From Amycolatopsis roodepoortensis (GTDB lineage: Bacteria > Actinomycetota > Actinomycetes > Mycobacteriales > Pseudonocardiaceae): 64,000 nt of DNA. The stretch lies in NCBI RefSeq assembly GCF_014873915.1, contig NZ_JADBEJ010000004.1:868001-932000 (forward strand), given 5' to 3'. The notes under the pieces are model-generated. The model made no database searches and was not told the DNA's origin. It was given only the letters and a program-made list of their open reading frames with translations. Positions 35,753 through 44,563 of the stretch are shown here, piece after piece. Numbering within the stretch: the first letter of the stretch is position 1; each line of letters begins with the position of its first letter. The position numbers were made by a program, and so were the translations under genes.

Positions 35753-37155
35753 CAGTGCGCACCCTTCAGCTCTTCCAACGATTCCTCGATCATCCCGGCG
35801 AGCACGTCCACATCGGACACGGCCTTGCGATCGCCGTTCAGTCCGAAGTAGACACCTCCGTGATACGAGGTGACCCCGATCGCCAGCGCCTGATTGCGCA
35901 CCAGCGGCATGACCGGGAACATCTCCACCATCTTCGCCTGTCCCGCGTAGAGCGGCACCTGCGGGCCCGGTGAGTTCGTGATCAGCACGTTGAAGATGCG
36001 TCCCGACATCGACCCGGCCGCCCGCGCGCCCAGCGAATGCAGCGTCGCCGGGGCGAACCCGCCGACCGTCAGTAGCCCGCGCGCGGCGACCGAACGGCCC
36101 GAGTCGAGGTGGTCGGCCATCGCGTGGCCGATGTGGTGCAACCGCAGGACCGCGTTCGGCTCCCCGACCGGGAGATCGACCAGGTAGGCGTCGACCTGGT
36201 TCCCGACCAGTGCGGGCGTCGAGTATTCGGCCGTCTCGGCGTCGCGGACGGCCATCGGCACCAGCGCGCGCACGGTGGTCGTCGCGGTCAGGTTCGAGCC
36301 GCGGGAGAGCAGCCATTCCCGCAGCGCGCCGGTGATCGCGGCGAGAACGACGTCGTTGACCGTGCCGCCGTGCGCGGCGCGGACCTCGCGGAAATCCTCG
36401 AGCCGCGTCCGGACCACGGCGAACATGCGGCCCCCGGAGGTGCGGACGTTGAGCGGCCCGGACGGCGCCGGGCTCACCATGGTCTTCAACGCCGAGGCGA
36501 CGTCACCGACCGTTTCGGTGACCTTGCCCGCCATCGCGGTGGCGTCGTGGGCGATGGACCGGACGTTCTCCACCAGCTCCGTCGGCCGCTGCACGGTCTC
36601 GGCGACCGCGTCGAGGATCAGTTGCGTACGGCTCGGTTCCCGGCGGGGTTGCCAGGTGTCGTCGAACGGTTCCGGCTCCTGCGGGGTGGCGTCGAGGATC
36701 AGCTGCCCGATCTCGATGGTGCCTATCCCGTCCACGACGGACTGATGCGTCTTGGTCACCAGCGCGACCCGGTCGCCCGCGAGCCCCTCGACGAAGTACG
36801 CCTCCCAGAGCGGCCTTCCCGGGTCGAGCCGTCTCGACATGAGCCGCGCGACGAGATCGAACAGCTGGCCGTCGGAGCCCGGCTGCGGCAGCGCCGACCG
36901 GCGGACGTGGTAGTTCAGGTCGAAGTCGACGTCGTCGACCCACACCGGCCGGGCGAGGTGACCGGGCACCTCCAGCACCCGCTGCCGGTACCGCGGCAGG
37001 AAGGCGAGGCGCTGCCCAATCAGGTCCAGCAGCCGCTCGTAGGTGAAACCCTCGCGCGGTCGCTCGAAGATCGCCACGCCGCCGACGTGCATCGGGGTCG
37101 AGTGGTCTTCCACGTACAGGAACGAGGCGTCCAGCGCGGAGAGGCGGTCGGGCAT
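35749..37155 (-). CDS. wax ester synthase/diacylglycerol acyltransferase family protein with altered HH motif
   Basis: 468 residues from ATG 37155, typical WS/DGAT length. N-terminal MPDRLSALDASFLYVEDHST and PMHVGGVAIFERPREGFTYE, then LPRYRQRVLEVPGHLARPVW, are diagnostic of the family that makes triacylglycerol or wax esters from acyl-CoA. The active-site motif HHxxxDG reads H137-Q138-SVV-D142-G143: the second His, the catalytic base in the family, is Gln. The C-terminal motif NVLITNSPGPQVPLYAGQAK and VGNQVDAYLVDLPVGEP are intact. Gene order matches Rv3234c (tgs3), next to an Rv3235-like gene. May be an inactive or mechanistically different member. Confidence 0.92.
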   Translation of the reverse strand: MPDRLSALDASFLYVEDHSTPMHVGGVAIFERPREGFTYERLLDLIGQRLAFLPRYRQRVLEVPGHLARPVWVDDVDFDLNYHVRRSALPQPGSDGQLFDLVARLMSRRLDPGRPLWEAYFVEGLAGDRVALVTKTHQSVVDGIGTIEIGQLILDATPQEPEPFDDTWQPRREPSRTQLILDAVAETVQRPTELVENVRSIAHDATAMAGKVTETVGDVASALKTMVSPAPSGPLNVRTSGGRMFAVVRTRLEDFREVRAAHGGTVNDVVLAAITGALREWLLSRGSNLTATTTVRALVPMAVRDAETAEYSTPALVGNQVDAYLVDLPVGEPNAVLRLHHIGHAMADHLDSGRSVAARGLLTVGGFAPATLHSLGARAAGSMSGRIFNVLITNSPGPQVPLYAGQAKMVEMFPVMPLVRNQALAIGVTSYHGGVYFGLNGDRKAVSDVDVLAGMIEESLEELKGAHW

Positions 37156-37189
37156 GGGCCGATCCTTACATAGTGGGACACTCGCCGGT

Positions 37190-37969
37190 GTGGGTGATGA
37201 GTCGGTGATCTCGCCGAAGGACCGGTTCCTGACGGTGTACGGGCGCAAACCGGTGCTCGAGGCCTTGGACGACGCGGCGCTCGAAGTGGACAAGGTGATC
37301 CTCGCCGACACCGTGCGCGGGCCGAACGCCGCCGAGATCCAGCGTGCCGCCAAGGCCGCCGGGGTGCCGGTGCAGCGGGCGAGCGCGCACCGCGTCAAAG
37401 TGCTGGCGGGCAACGGCAAACAGGACCAGGGGGTGCTGGCCGACGTCGTCGCCCCGCGGATGCGCTCCCTGCACGCGGCCCTGTCCGACGGCAGGCCGCC
37501 GTCGCGGGTGCTGCTGCTCGACGGCATCACCACCCCGGCCAACGTCGGGATGATCCTGCGCACGGCGACCGCGGCCGGGCTGGACGGCGTCGTGGTGCCG
37601 CGGCGCGGGGTCGCCGCGCTCGATCCGATGGTGGTCAAGGCTTCGGCCGGGGTCGCTTTCCGGGCGCCGGTGCTGCGTTGCGGCAGCGCGCGCGAGGCGG
37701 CCGAAATGCTCACCGAAGCCGGCTACGGCATCTTCGCGCTGGGCGCTTCCGCCCGGAGTTCGGTGTTCGACGTCGAGCTGCCGCAGCGCGCCGCCTTCGT
37801 GCTGGGCGGAGAGACGAACGGTGTCGGCGCCGAGGTCGGCGAACTGGTGACGGAGTGGGTTTCGATCCCGATGCCGGGCGAGGTCGAGTCGCTGAACGTC
37901 TCGGCCGCCGCCGCGGTGCTGTCCTTCGAGCTGGTGCGCCGGGCTAAGGCTTCGGGAACAACGCGCTGA
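37190..37969 (+). CDS. TrmH/SpoU family RNA 2'-O-methyltransferase
   Basis: 259 residues from GTG 37190 (GTG 37205 possible). A short substrate-binding N-terminal domain (VYGRKPVLEALDDAALEVDK) precedes the knotted SPOUT domain: LLLDGITTPANVGMILRTAT (motif 1), AFVLGGETNGVGAEV (motif 2) and VSIPMPGEVESLNVSAAAAV (motif 3), which together bind SAM at the trefoil knot. It methylates a ribose in rRNA or tRNA; the target is not evident. Divergent from the WS/DGAT gene with 34 nt between starts. Its 3' end overlaps the HAD gene by 26 nt. Confidence 0.93.
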   Translation: MGDESVISPKDRFLTVYGRKPVLEALDDAALEVDKVILADTVRGPNAAEIQRAAKAAGVPVQRASAHRVKVLAGNGKQDQGVLADVVAPRMRSLHAALSDGRPPSRVLLLDGITTPANVGMILRTATAAGLDGVVVPRRGVAALDPMVVKASAGVAFRAPVLRCGSAREAAEMLTEAGYGIFALGASARSSVFDVELPQRAAFVLGGETNGVGAEVGELVTEWVSIPMPGEVESLNVSAAAAVLSFELVRRAKASGTTR

Positions 37970-38333
37970 GCTCGGTCAGCGTCTCCTCGACTGACGTGTG
38001 GTGCACTCCCGCCATCCCGGCCGCCACCGCGGCGCGGACGTTGTGTGCGGCGTCGTCGACGAACACGCACCGGTCGGCGGGCAGGTCGAGCAGCCCCGCG
38101 GTCAGCAGGTAGACCTCGCGTTCGGGTTTGGCCACGCCGACCTCGCCGGAGAAGACGAGCGCGTCGAAGAACGGGCCGAGCGACCGTTTGGCCTCGTCCG
38201 ACGCGCCGGGGGCGTTCGAGAGCAAGGCCGTTTTGATCCCGCGTGCCCTGGCCGCCCGCAGGTAGGCGTACAGCTCGTCCGCGCCGGCGTCCGTGAGCAC
38301 CCCGACGTAGTCGATGACCAGCCCTTTCAGCAC
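37944..38333 (-). CDS. HAD-like hydrolase lacking the second motif-I aspartate
   Basis: 129 residues from GTG 38333; a GTG five codons upstream (38348) is also possible. It is short for a HAD protein because the cap domain is minimal. Motif I is D8-Y-V10-G-V-L-T: the nucleophile Asp is present but the +2 Asp, the general acid, is Val. Motif II is LLSNAPG, motif III Lys in GVAKPEREVY, and motif IV CVFVDDAAHNVRAA. The family phosphatases hydrolyse small phosphoesters; without the +2 Asp the rate is expected to be low, or the reaction different. Convergent with trmH. Confidence 0.85.
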   Translation of the reverse strand: MLKGLVIDYVGVLTDAGADELYAYLRAARARGIKTALLSNAPGASDEAKRSLGPFFDALVFSGEVGVAKPEREVYLLTAGLLDLPADRCVFVDDAAHNVRAAVAAGMAGVHHTSVEETLTELSALFPKP

Positions 38334-38459
38334 CGGCCCACCGTACACAAGCGATCACCGCCCGGTTCATCCTCTCGGGCGGTCCTTGTCGCGGCTTCGT
38401 CCGCCGCCTGCCCCTTAGTTGCTGGGCGCGGCCGAGGGGCCGCGGAGGGGGACAACCTG

Positions 38460-38963
38460 ATGAAGTCGTACGTACTGAGACGGCTCGAACCGTTCGAACC
38501 GCCGTACCGGGTCGCCGGCAGGCCGGACAACCTGGTGCACCGGGCGGCGGTGCCGGACAACCAGCTCGTGCTGGACCTGCCGCTGTCCGGCGAAAAGATC
38601 GTGGAGGAACCACAGCCGCGGCCGGACACTCCCGACGGACAGCAGATCGGCAGGCTGCTGACCACCATCCTCGAAGCCTGCGACGGGCGCCGTCCCGCGG
38701 TCCAGGTGCGGCCGATCCTCGACCCGGCGCTGCACAGCGCGCTGCTCGACAGCGGCCGGCGCCGTCCCTCGGGCGGCTACCGGCCGAAGTCGGTCCACCT
38801 GGGCCATCCGGCGGACGGCGTCGTCGAAGCCTGCGCGACCGTCGAACAGAACGGACGCTCCCTCGCGCTGGCCGCCCGCTTCGAGCGGACGCCGTCGGGC
38901 TGGGTGTGCACCCGCTTCCACCTGCTGAAGCCGCCGCGACGAGTCTCCGCGCTCGCGGCCTGA
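38460..38963 (+). CDS. Rv3235 family protein
   Basis: 167 residues from ATG 38460, with GAGGGGGA about 9 nt upstream. N-terminal MKSYVLRRLEPFEPPYRVAG, then a proline-rich middle, and a conserved C-terminal block: ILEACDGRRPAVQVRPILDP, SVHLGHPADGVVEACATVEQ, RSLALAARFERTPSGWVCTR. This matches the actinobacterial Rv3235 family (unknown function), whose gene neighbours secA in mycobacteria, as here. No membrane segment. The following 250 bp hold two palindromes and no gene. Confidence 0.85.
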   Translation: MKSYVLRRLEPFEPPYRVAGRPDNLVHRAAVPDNQLVLDLPLSGEKIVEEPQPRPDTPDGQQIGRLLTTILEACDGRRPAVQVRPILDPALHSALLDSGRRRPSGGYRPKSVHLGHPADGVVEACATVEQNGRSLALAARFERTPSGWVCTRFHLLKPPRRVSALAA

Positions 38964-39033
38964 TACGCGTGAGGGCCGCGCTGCGCGGGCGGGCGGTAGA
39001 CGGCCGGGCGGCTCGCAGGTGTCCGGTGGCGAT

Positions 39034-39086
39034 GTTGCGAAAGCCACTTTCGCAACGTTGAAGGTTGCGAAAGTGGCTTTCACAAC
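39034..39086. repeat. family C palindrome, copy 1 (GTTGCGAAAG type)
   Basis: GTTGCGAAAGCCACTTTCGC... (39034-39056) pairs with 39064-39086 (one mismatch). Each 23-nt arm is itself a palindrome around a central trinucleotide (CCA or TGG), so the element can fold as one long hairpin or two small ones. Nearly identical to 44491-44543, including the spacer GTTGAAG. Confidence 0.88.
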
Positions 39087-39145
39087 ACCTCGCGCCGCCG
39101 TTCGGGCCCGACTGACGCCCGTGAAGCGCACGACGCGGCCTGATA

Positions 39146-39198
39146 CGCGTGAAGGCCCCCTTCCCTCGGCTGAGCCGAGGGAAGGGGGCCTTCACGCG
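39146..39198. terminator. 26-bp palindrome after secA (family A)
   Basis: CGCGTGAAGGCCCCCTTCCC... (39146-39171) pairs with 39173-39198 around one central G. It lies 12 nt beyond the secA stop on the minus strand. Confidence 0.85.
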
Positions 39199-39210
39199 CT
39201 TTGGGGGCCT

Positions 39211-42042
39211 TTAGCGGCGCGGGCCCTTCTTGCCCTTCTTCTGGGAGGCGCGCTGCGCGGCACGACGCTCCCGGCGGGTCCCGCCCTGGTCACCACCGGC
39301 GCTGCCGGCACTGTCCGAATGCGACTCGACGCCGCCGTCCTCGGACGGGCCCGACATGGTCAGCCCGGACTGCGAACCACCGCCGAGTCCCTTGCCCCGC
39401 AAGGCGGACGGCACGGACTGGGTGTCGGTCGCCGGGCCCTGCGGAGGCGTCGGACGGGCGTGCCTGCCGTCGCCGCCCGCGGCCTGGCCGTTCCCGGAGC
39501 CGACACCGGCGGGCAGCGCGGACGCCGACTCCGGCGACGGCGTAGTGGGCTCGGCCTGCTCGACCTGGAGGTTGAACAGGAAGCCGACGGCCTCCTCCTT
39601 CAGCGACTCCAGCATCGCGCGGAACATGTCGTAGCCCTCGCGCTGGTACTCGATGACCGGGTCGCGCTGCGCCAGGGCGCGCATGCCGATGCCCTCCTTG
39701 AGATAGTCCATCTCGTAGAGGTGCTCACGCCACTTGCGGTCGAGCACGGTGAGCATCACCTGGCGCTCCAGGCTGCGCATCGCGCCTTCGCCGACCTTCG
39801 CGTCGATCTCGGCCTCGCGCTCGTCGTACGCGCGGTGAGCGTCTTCGAGCAGCGCCTCACGCAGCTTGTCGGCGTCGAGGTCGTCGTCCTCGGTGAGCTC
39901 TTCCCAGGTGACCTTGACCGGGTAGAGCTGCTTCAGCGCCGTCCACAGCTTCTCGTGGTCCCAGTCCTCGGCGTAACCCGTGGCGGTCTCTTCGGTGACG
40001 TACGCGTTGATGACGTCGACCAGCATGTGCTCGATCTGCTCGCGCAGATCCTCGCCTTCGAGGACGCGCAGGCGCTCGGCGTAGATCACCTTGCGCTGCT
40101 CGTTCATGACCTCGTCGTACTTGAGGACGTTCTTGCGGATCTCCATGTTCTGCTGCTCGACCTGCGTCTGAGCGCTCTTGATCGCCTTGGAGACCATCTT
40201 GTGCTCGATCGGCACGTCGTCCGGCAGCCGCATGGTGGTCATGACCCGCTCGACCATCGTGGCGTTGAAGCGGCGCATGAGCTCGTCACCGAGCGACAGG
40301 TAGAACCGGGACTCGCCGGGGTCGCCCTGGCGGCCGGAACGACCGCGGAGCTGGTTGTCGATGCGACGCGACTCGTGCCGCTCCGTGCCGAGCACGTACA
40401 GCCCGCCCGCCTCGCGGACCTCCTCGGCCTCGGCCTTGGTCTCCGCCTGGATCTCCTCGAGCACCTTCGGCCAGGCGGCCTCGTACTCCTCGGAGTGCTC
40501 CACCGGGTCGAGGCCGCGGTCGCGCAGCACCTCGTCGGCGATGATGTCCGGGTTGCCGCCGAGCACGATGTCGGTACCGCGGCCCGCCATGTTGGTGGCG
40601 ACCGTGACCGCGCCCTTGCGCCCGGCGCGGGCGACGATCAGCGCCTCCCGGTCGTGGTGCTTCGCGTTGAGGACCTCGTGCGGAACACCCAGCTTGAGCA
40701 GCAGCTTCGACAGGTGCTCGGACTTCTCGACACTCGTGGTGCCGACCAGCACCGGCTGGCCCTTCTCGTGCCGCTCGGCGATGTCCTCGGCGACGGCCTC
40801 GAACTTGGCCTGCTCGGTCTTGTAGATCAGGTCGGCCTGGTCGGCGCGGACCATCGGCTTGTTGGTCGGGATCGGCACCACACCCAGCTTGTAGGTCTGG
40901 TGGAACTCGGCCGCCTCGGTCTCGGCGGTACCGGTCATGCCCGACAGCTTGTCGTAGAGCCGGAAGTAGTTCTGCAGCGTGATCGTGGCGAGCGTCTGGT
41001 TCTCGGCCTTGATCTCGACGCCTTCCTTGGCCTCGATCGCCTGGTGCATGCCCTCGTTGTAGCGGCGGCCGTGCAGGATGCGGCCGGTGAACTCGTCGAC
41101 GATGAGGACCTCACCGTCACGGACGATGTAGTCCTTGTCGCGCTTGTAGAGCTCCTTGACCTTCAGCGCGTTGTTCAGGTAGCCGACGAGCGGCGTGTTC
41201 GCGGCCTCGTAGAGGTTGTCGATGCCGAGCTGGTCCTCGACGAACGCGACACCCTTCTCGGTGACACCGACGGTGCGCTTGCGGATGTCCACCTCGTAGT
41301 GGATGTCCGGCTTCATCAGCGGCGTCATCCGCGCGAACTCGATGTACCAGCGCGAGGACTGGTCGGCCGGGCCGGAGATGATCAGCGGCGTCCTGGCCTC
41401 GTCGATGAGGATGGAGTCCACCTCGTCGACGATCGCGAAGTTGTGGCCGCGCTGCACGCAGTCCTCGAGGCTCCACGCCATGTTGTCGCGGAGGTAGTCG
41501 AAGCCGAACTCGTTGTTCGTGCCGTGCGTGATGTCGGCGGCGTACTGCTGGCGGCGGACCTCGGGCGTCTGGTCTGCCAGGATGACCCCGACCTCGAGGC
41601 CGAGGAAGCGGTGGATGCGGCCCATCCACTCGGCGTCACGTTTGGCGAGGTAGTCGTTCACCGTGATGACGTGCACACCCTTGCCGGAAACGGCGTTCAG
41701 GTACGCGGGGAGGACCTGGGTCAGGGTCTTGCCCTCACCGGTCTTCATCTCGGAGACCTGGCCGAGGTGCAGGGCGGCGCCGCCCATGAGCTGGACGTCG
41801 TAGGGCCGCTGGCCGAGCACTCGCCAGGCCGCCTCCCTCGCCACCGCGAAGGCCTCCGGCAGGAGGTCGTCGAGGGACTCGCCGTCCGCGTGCCGTTTAC
41901 GGAACTCGTCGGTCTTGGCCCGCAGCGCGGAGTCCGAAAGTTCCTTGACGTCGTCTTCGAGGGTGTTGATGTGATCGGCGATGTGTCGCAGCCGCTTCAC
42001 CATTTTGCCCTCGCCCGCGCGGAGCAGGCGGTTCAGCACCAT
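39211..42042 (-). CDS. secA: preprotein translocase ATPase SecA
   Basis: 943 residues from ATG 42042, which yields the family N-terminus [18 protein letters not shown]. The motor of Sec-dependent export. Walker A MKTGEGKT at about 99-106, [39 protein letters not shown], and [20 protein letters not shown] followed by [16 protein letters not shown]. The C-terminal tail is Ser/Gly-rich then basic ([20 protein letters not shown]) without the zinc finger, as in actinobacterial SecA1. Genomic order hpf-secA-Rv3235-like follows M. tuberculosis. Transcribed away from hpf with 235 bp between. Confidence 0.97.
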   Translation of the reverse strand: MVLNRLLRAGEGKMVKRLRHIADHINTLEDDVKELSDSALRAKTDEFRKRHADGESLDDLLPEAFAVAREAAWRVLGQRPYDVQLMGGAALHLGQVSEMKTGEGKTLTQVLPAYLNAVSGKGVHVITVNDYLAKRDAEWMGRIHRFLGLEVGVILADQTPEVRRQQYAADITHGTNNEFGFDYLRDNMAWSLEDCVQRGHNFAIVDEVDSILIDEARTPLIISGPADQSSRWYIEFARMTPLMKPDIHYEVDIRKRTVGVTEKGVAFVEDQLGIDNLYEAANTPLVGYLNNALKVKELYKRDKDYIVRDGEVLIVDEFTGRILHGRRYNEGMHQAIEAKEGVEIKAENQTLATITLQNYFRLYDKLSGMTGTAETEAAEFHQTYKLGVVPIPTNKPMVRADQADLIYKTEQAKFEAVAEDIAERHEKGQPVLVGTTSVEKSEHLSKLLLKLGVPHEVLNAKHHDREALIVARAGRKGAVTVATNMAGRGTDIVLGGNPDIIADEVLRDRGLDPVEHSEEYEAAWPKVLEEIQAETKAEAEEVREAGGLYVLGTERHESRRIDNQLRGRSGRQGDPGESRFYLSLGDELMRRFNATMVERVMTTMRLPDDVPIEHKMVSKAIKSAQTQVEQQNMEIRKNVLKYDEVMNEQRKVIYAERLRVLEGEDLREQIEHMLVDVINAYVTEETATGYAEDWDHEKLWTALKQLYPVKVTWEELTEDDDLDADKLREALLEDAHRAYDEREAEIDAKVGEGAMRSLERQVMLTVLDRKWREHLYEMDYLKEGIGMRALAQRDPVIEYQREGYDMFRAMLESLKEEAVGFLFNLQVEQAEPTTPSPESASALPAGVGSGNGQAAGGDGRHARPTPPQGPATDTQSVPSALRGKGLGGGSQSGLTMSGPSEDGGVESHSDSAGSAGGDQGGTRRERRAAQRASQKKGKKGPRR

Positions 42043-42277
42043 CCGGTCGACCTCACTAGCTGATTGTGATCGCACCCGAGCCGGTCCCGGGCAATCTCGT
42101 ACGCGGTGGTGCCTGGTAACGCACCACCGTCCGCCCCCATCGTAGGGAACACCTCGGTGTTCGCGCACGCACCGTCGGTCGGTACCTGACGGGACGAGGC
42201 CGCGTCCCACCTGTTCCGGACATGACGGCGGCCCGCACGGGACGCGTGCGGGCCGCCGTCTGGGCGCAGGGGCCGGC

Positions 42278-42964
42278 TTAGCTCAGCCGGATGACGCCGT
42301 AGTCGAAGCCTCGCCTCCGGTAGACGACGCTCGGGCATCCGGCGTCGGAGTCGTTGAACAGGTAGAAGTCGTGACCGACCAGTTCCATCTCGTAGAGAGC
42401 CTGGTCGACCGTCATGGGCTCCGCGTCGTGTTTCTTCTCGCGGACGACGCGACCGGGCTGGTGTTCGGTCACCCCGTCATCCCAGCGCTGCTGGGGCATC
42501 TCGAAGTCACCGCTCTCGACAGCGAAACCGTTGGCCGTGGGTTCGGCCTCAGGCGCTTCGAGCACAGCGGTACCCGCCAGATGTCGGGTGTCGGTGGTCA
42601 TGCCACCGGCGGCCGCCATCGAAGTCGCCTCGGCGACGGATTCCGGGCGGCTGCGGCCGTAGTGCACGCGCCGGCGGTCGTGTGTCTTCCGCAACCTGTT
42701 TTCGAGCTTGTTCAGTGCGGAATCCAGCGCTGCGTAGAAGTCGCCGGCACACGCTTCGGCGCGTACGGCGGGGCCTCGGCCCTTACCGGTGATTTCGACG
42801 CGCTGGCAGTTCTTCGACTGCCGGCGATTGGGCTCGTGGAAGAGCTCCACGTCGTAACGGATGACCTTCTTGTCGTAGCGCTCTAGCCGGGCCAGCTTTT
42901 CGCTGACGAGTGCCCGATAGTGGTCGGGCACCTCCACGTTGCGGCCCTTAACGACGATGTCCAT
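42278..42964 (-). CDS. hpf: long-form ribosome hibernation promoting factor (HPF)
   Basis: 228 residues from ATG 42964, with GGGAGG about 8 nt upstream. The N-terminal S30AE domain ([60 protein letters not shown]) binds the decoding centre. An Ala/Glu-rich linker joins the C-terminal dimerisation domain ([33 protein letters not shown]). Long HPF makes 100S ribosome dimers or protects idle 70S in stationary phase and hypoxia. Corresponds to Rv3241c next to secA. Confidence 0.96.
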   Translation of the reverse strand: MDIVVKGRNVEVPDHYRALVSEKLARLERYDKKVIRYDVELFHEPNRRQSKNCQRVEITGKGRGPAVRAEACAGDFYAALDSALNKLENRLRKTHDRRRVHYGRSRPESVAEATSMAAAGGMTTDTRHLAGTAVLEAPEAEPTANGFAVESGDFEMPQQRWDDGVTEHQPGRVVREKKHDAEPMTVDQALYEMELVGHDFYLFNDSDAGCPSVVYRRRGFDYGVIRLS

Positions 42965-43516
42965 ACACGACCTCCCTCGCTGAAATGACTGCGAGCTGTA
43001 GATGTGTTCACTAGGGCGCCGGTAATGCGGGGACGAAGCCCGGATCGCGGGCGATGAGGGAACTCGGCATACGGCCACGACGTCTCGTGTCGGATGTCCG
43101 AGCGCGGACTCAGCGCGGCTCCGGCGCCAGGGACATGGGCTGGTCACCTCCCTGCCTGCCGGGATTGCTGATAGCGCTGCACGTTAGCTGCATCACGCCG
43201 CGAGCAACAGCCCCCGAGCCGGGGGATATCAGGACGTGAGACCTCGTCACCGCACGCGACGAAGACCGTGCGGCCAGCGGGACAATCCGGCCTGTCGGGC
43301 GTCGCCCCCGTGATTTCTTTTCACGCGGACGGCGCAAGCCTTCGGACAGGAAAATGCGGAGGGTGCCTAGGGCGCCGGGCCCGGGGGAATCCGCCGCCAC
43401 CCCGGTGGAGTGGCGGGCCGTCGGAGTGTTCCCCAGAAGGTCCCTCATATCCCGTCAACGCCCTTGTACCCATTCTCGTTCCCGATCATTCATCACTCTT
43501 GTAGGTGACAGCCCGA
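42965..43516. other. long leader/intergenic region upstream of hpf
   Basis: About 550 bp between hpf and comF with no convincing gene. On the minus strand an 8-codon frame MSLAPEPR (43110-43136) has a strong GGGAGGTGA ribosome binding site 8 nt upstream, and could be a leader peptide for hpf. A small hairpin of CCCCC and GGGGG arms lies at about 43210-43224. Confidence 0.4.
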
Positions 43517-44155
43517 TCACCCGGCGGCGGCCAGCGCCACCACCGCCGAAACATGAATTCCGCTTATGTCCAGAAATCGCGTACAAGCGGCGGCGGTCGC
43601 TCCGGTTGTGATGACGTCGTCAAGGAGAACGACCTTCCCCCGGCAGGCTCCCGGAGCGAGGCGGATCCGGCCGTCGAGGTTCGCCGACCGCTGGGCCCGG
43701 CTGAGCCCTACGGCGTCGCGAACTCCTGACCTCAGGTTGAGGACCGGCGCCACGGTCGCGGGCTTTCCCTTGTCTCTCAGTGCTTTCACGCATTCTTCGG
43801 CGACGCGCCGGACGTGCGGTCCGCCTCGGACACGCGAGGCGGACCGTCGCGAAGGGACGGGGACGAGGCAAGGTTCCGGCTCTGGATCGGGTAGCTGAGC
43901 GAGGGCTTCGGCGACCGCCCGCCCGAAGGAAGGGGCGAGGTCGCGGCGGCCGCGTTCCTTGTAGGCGAGGATCAGGCGACGGGCCTCGTCGGCGTAGGGA
44001 GCCAGGGCGTACACGGGCACGAGACCGGCCGTCGGGCCGCGGATGATCTCGCTGAGCGAACCCCAAGCGGTCTGACAGGTGGCACAGCAGGGCGCGCCCG
44101 GCACTCCGCAGGACGCGCAGCGGGCGGGGATGAGGAGATCCAGGATTTTGGACAT
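43517..44155 (-). CDS. ComF family phosphoribosyltransferase-like protein
   Basis: 212 residues from ATG 44155. The N-terminal zinc ribbon CASCGVPGAPCCATCQ is followed by LAPYADEARRLILAYKERGR and the phosphoribosyltransferase core: CLVPVPSRRSASRVRGGPHV (hood), LSRAQRSANLDGRIRLAP and the PRPP loop VVLLDDVITTGATAAACTRF. ComF proteins act in DNA uptake in competent bacteria, but in actinobacteria their role is unclear. Position equals Rv3242c. No strong ribosome binding site at 44155. Confidence 0.92.
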   Translation of the reverse strand: MSKILDLLIPARCASCGVPGAPCCATCQTAWGSLSEIIRGPTAGLVPVYALAPYADEARRLILAYKERGRRDLAPSFGRAVAEALAQLPDPEPEPCLVPVPSRRSASRVRGGPHVRRVAEECVKALRDKGKPATVAPVLNLRSGVRDAVGLSRAQRSANLDGRIRLAPGACRGKVVLLDDVITTGATAAACTRFLDISGIHVSAVVALAAAG

Positions 44156-44329
44156 GGGGCGAGTGTCGGCGGGGGCTCCGACAGTTCCGGGTCGCGAGGT
44201 GTCGTGAGAGGTCCGGTTTGGACACTTTGCGCGGTCAGGGGGCCGGTCATGTCCGGGAGTCGTTGAAAAAGTCAATCGAGGAGAAGGGCGCTTCGCGGCT
44301 TCGTGTCGCTTTCGCGCGCGGATCTCGGT

Positions 44330-44380
44330 CCGTGAAGGCCTCCTTGCCTACCCTCAAGGTAGTGAAGGAGGCCTTCACGG
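44330..44380. repeat. family A-like palindrome with nested stem
   Basis: CCGTGAAGGCCTCCTT (44330-44345) pairs with AAGGAGGCCTTCACGG (44365-44380). CTACC/GGTAG inside forms a second stem. Core GTGAAGGCC..C as in family A, but CTCC replaces CCCC. Confidence 0.75.
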
Positions 44381-44433
44381 ACATCCAGTGCCCCGAACTG
44401 CTCGCTAGCGACGCTAGGAAAGCTAGCGGTACT

Positions 44434-44464
44434 AAAGGTCCCTTGCTCCCCTCTGGAGGGGCTG
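44434..44464. repeat. short dispersed repeat, copy 2
   Basis: AAAGGTCCCTTGCTCCCC at 44434-44451, exact copy of 976-993, followed by a CCCCTC-TG-GAGGGG hairpin. Confidence 0.55.
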
Positions 44465-44490
44465 ATGGGGCTGGTGTGGCGTCGGCCGAC

Positions 44491-44543
44491 GTTGCGAAAG
44501 CCACTTTCGCAACGTTGAAGGTTGCGAAAGTGGCTTTCGCAAC
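44491..44543. repeat. family C palindrome, copy 2
   Basis: Perfect 23-bp pairing of 44491-44513 with 44521-44543 around GTTGAAG; arms self-palindromic as in copy 1. Lies 20 nt after the lpqB stop and probably terminates the mtrAB-lpqB operon. Confidence 0.88.
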
Positions 44544-44563
44544 CTGCGAAGGCGGCCGAGCGC

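Larger units (their letters stand above)
44156..44563. other. intergenic region with three stacked repeats
   Basis: 408 bp between comF and lpqB on the same strand, without a gene. It contains a family A-like hairpin (44330-44380), the dispersed 18-mer (44434-44451) and a family C palindrome (44491-44543). Promoter elements for comF should lie near 44160-44260. Confidence 0.6.

Noticed and set aside
39019..42063. A 1014-codon plus-strand frame opposite secA
   Set aside because: It mirrors secA codon structure, lacks a ribosome binding site, and runs through two palindromes at its start; secA is certain on the other strand.
43110..43448. A 112-codon minus-strand frame upstream of hpf as a gene
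   Set aside because: No ribosome binding site at its start and low-complexity Arg/Ser/Pro translation; only the last eight codons have a good start context and are reported separately.
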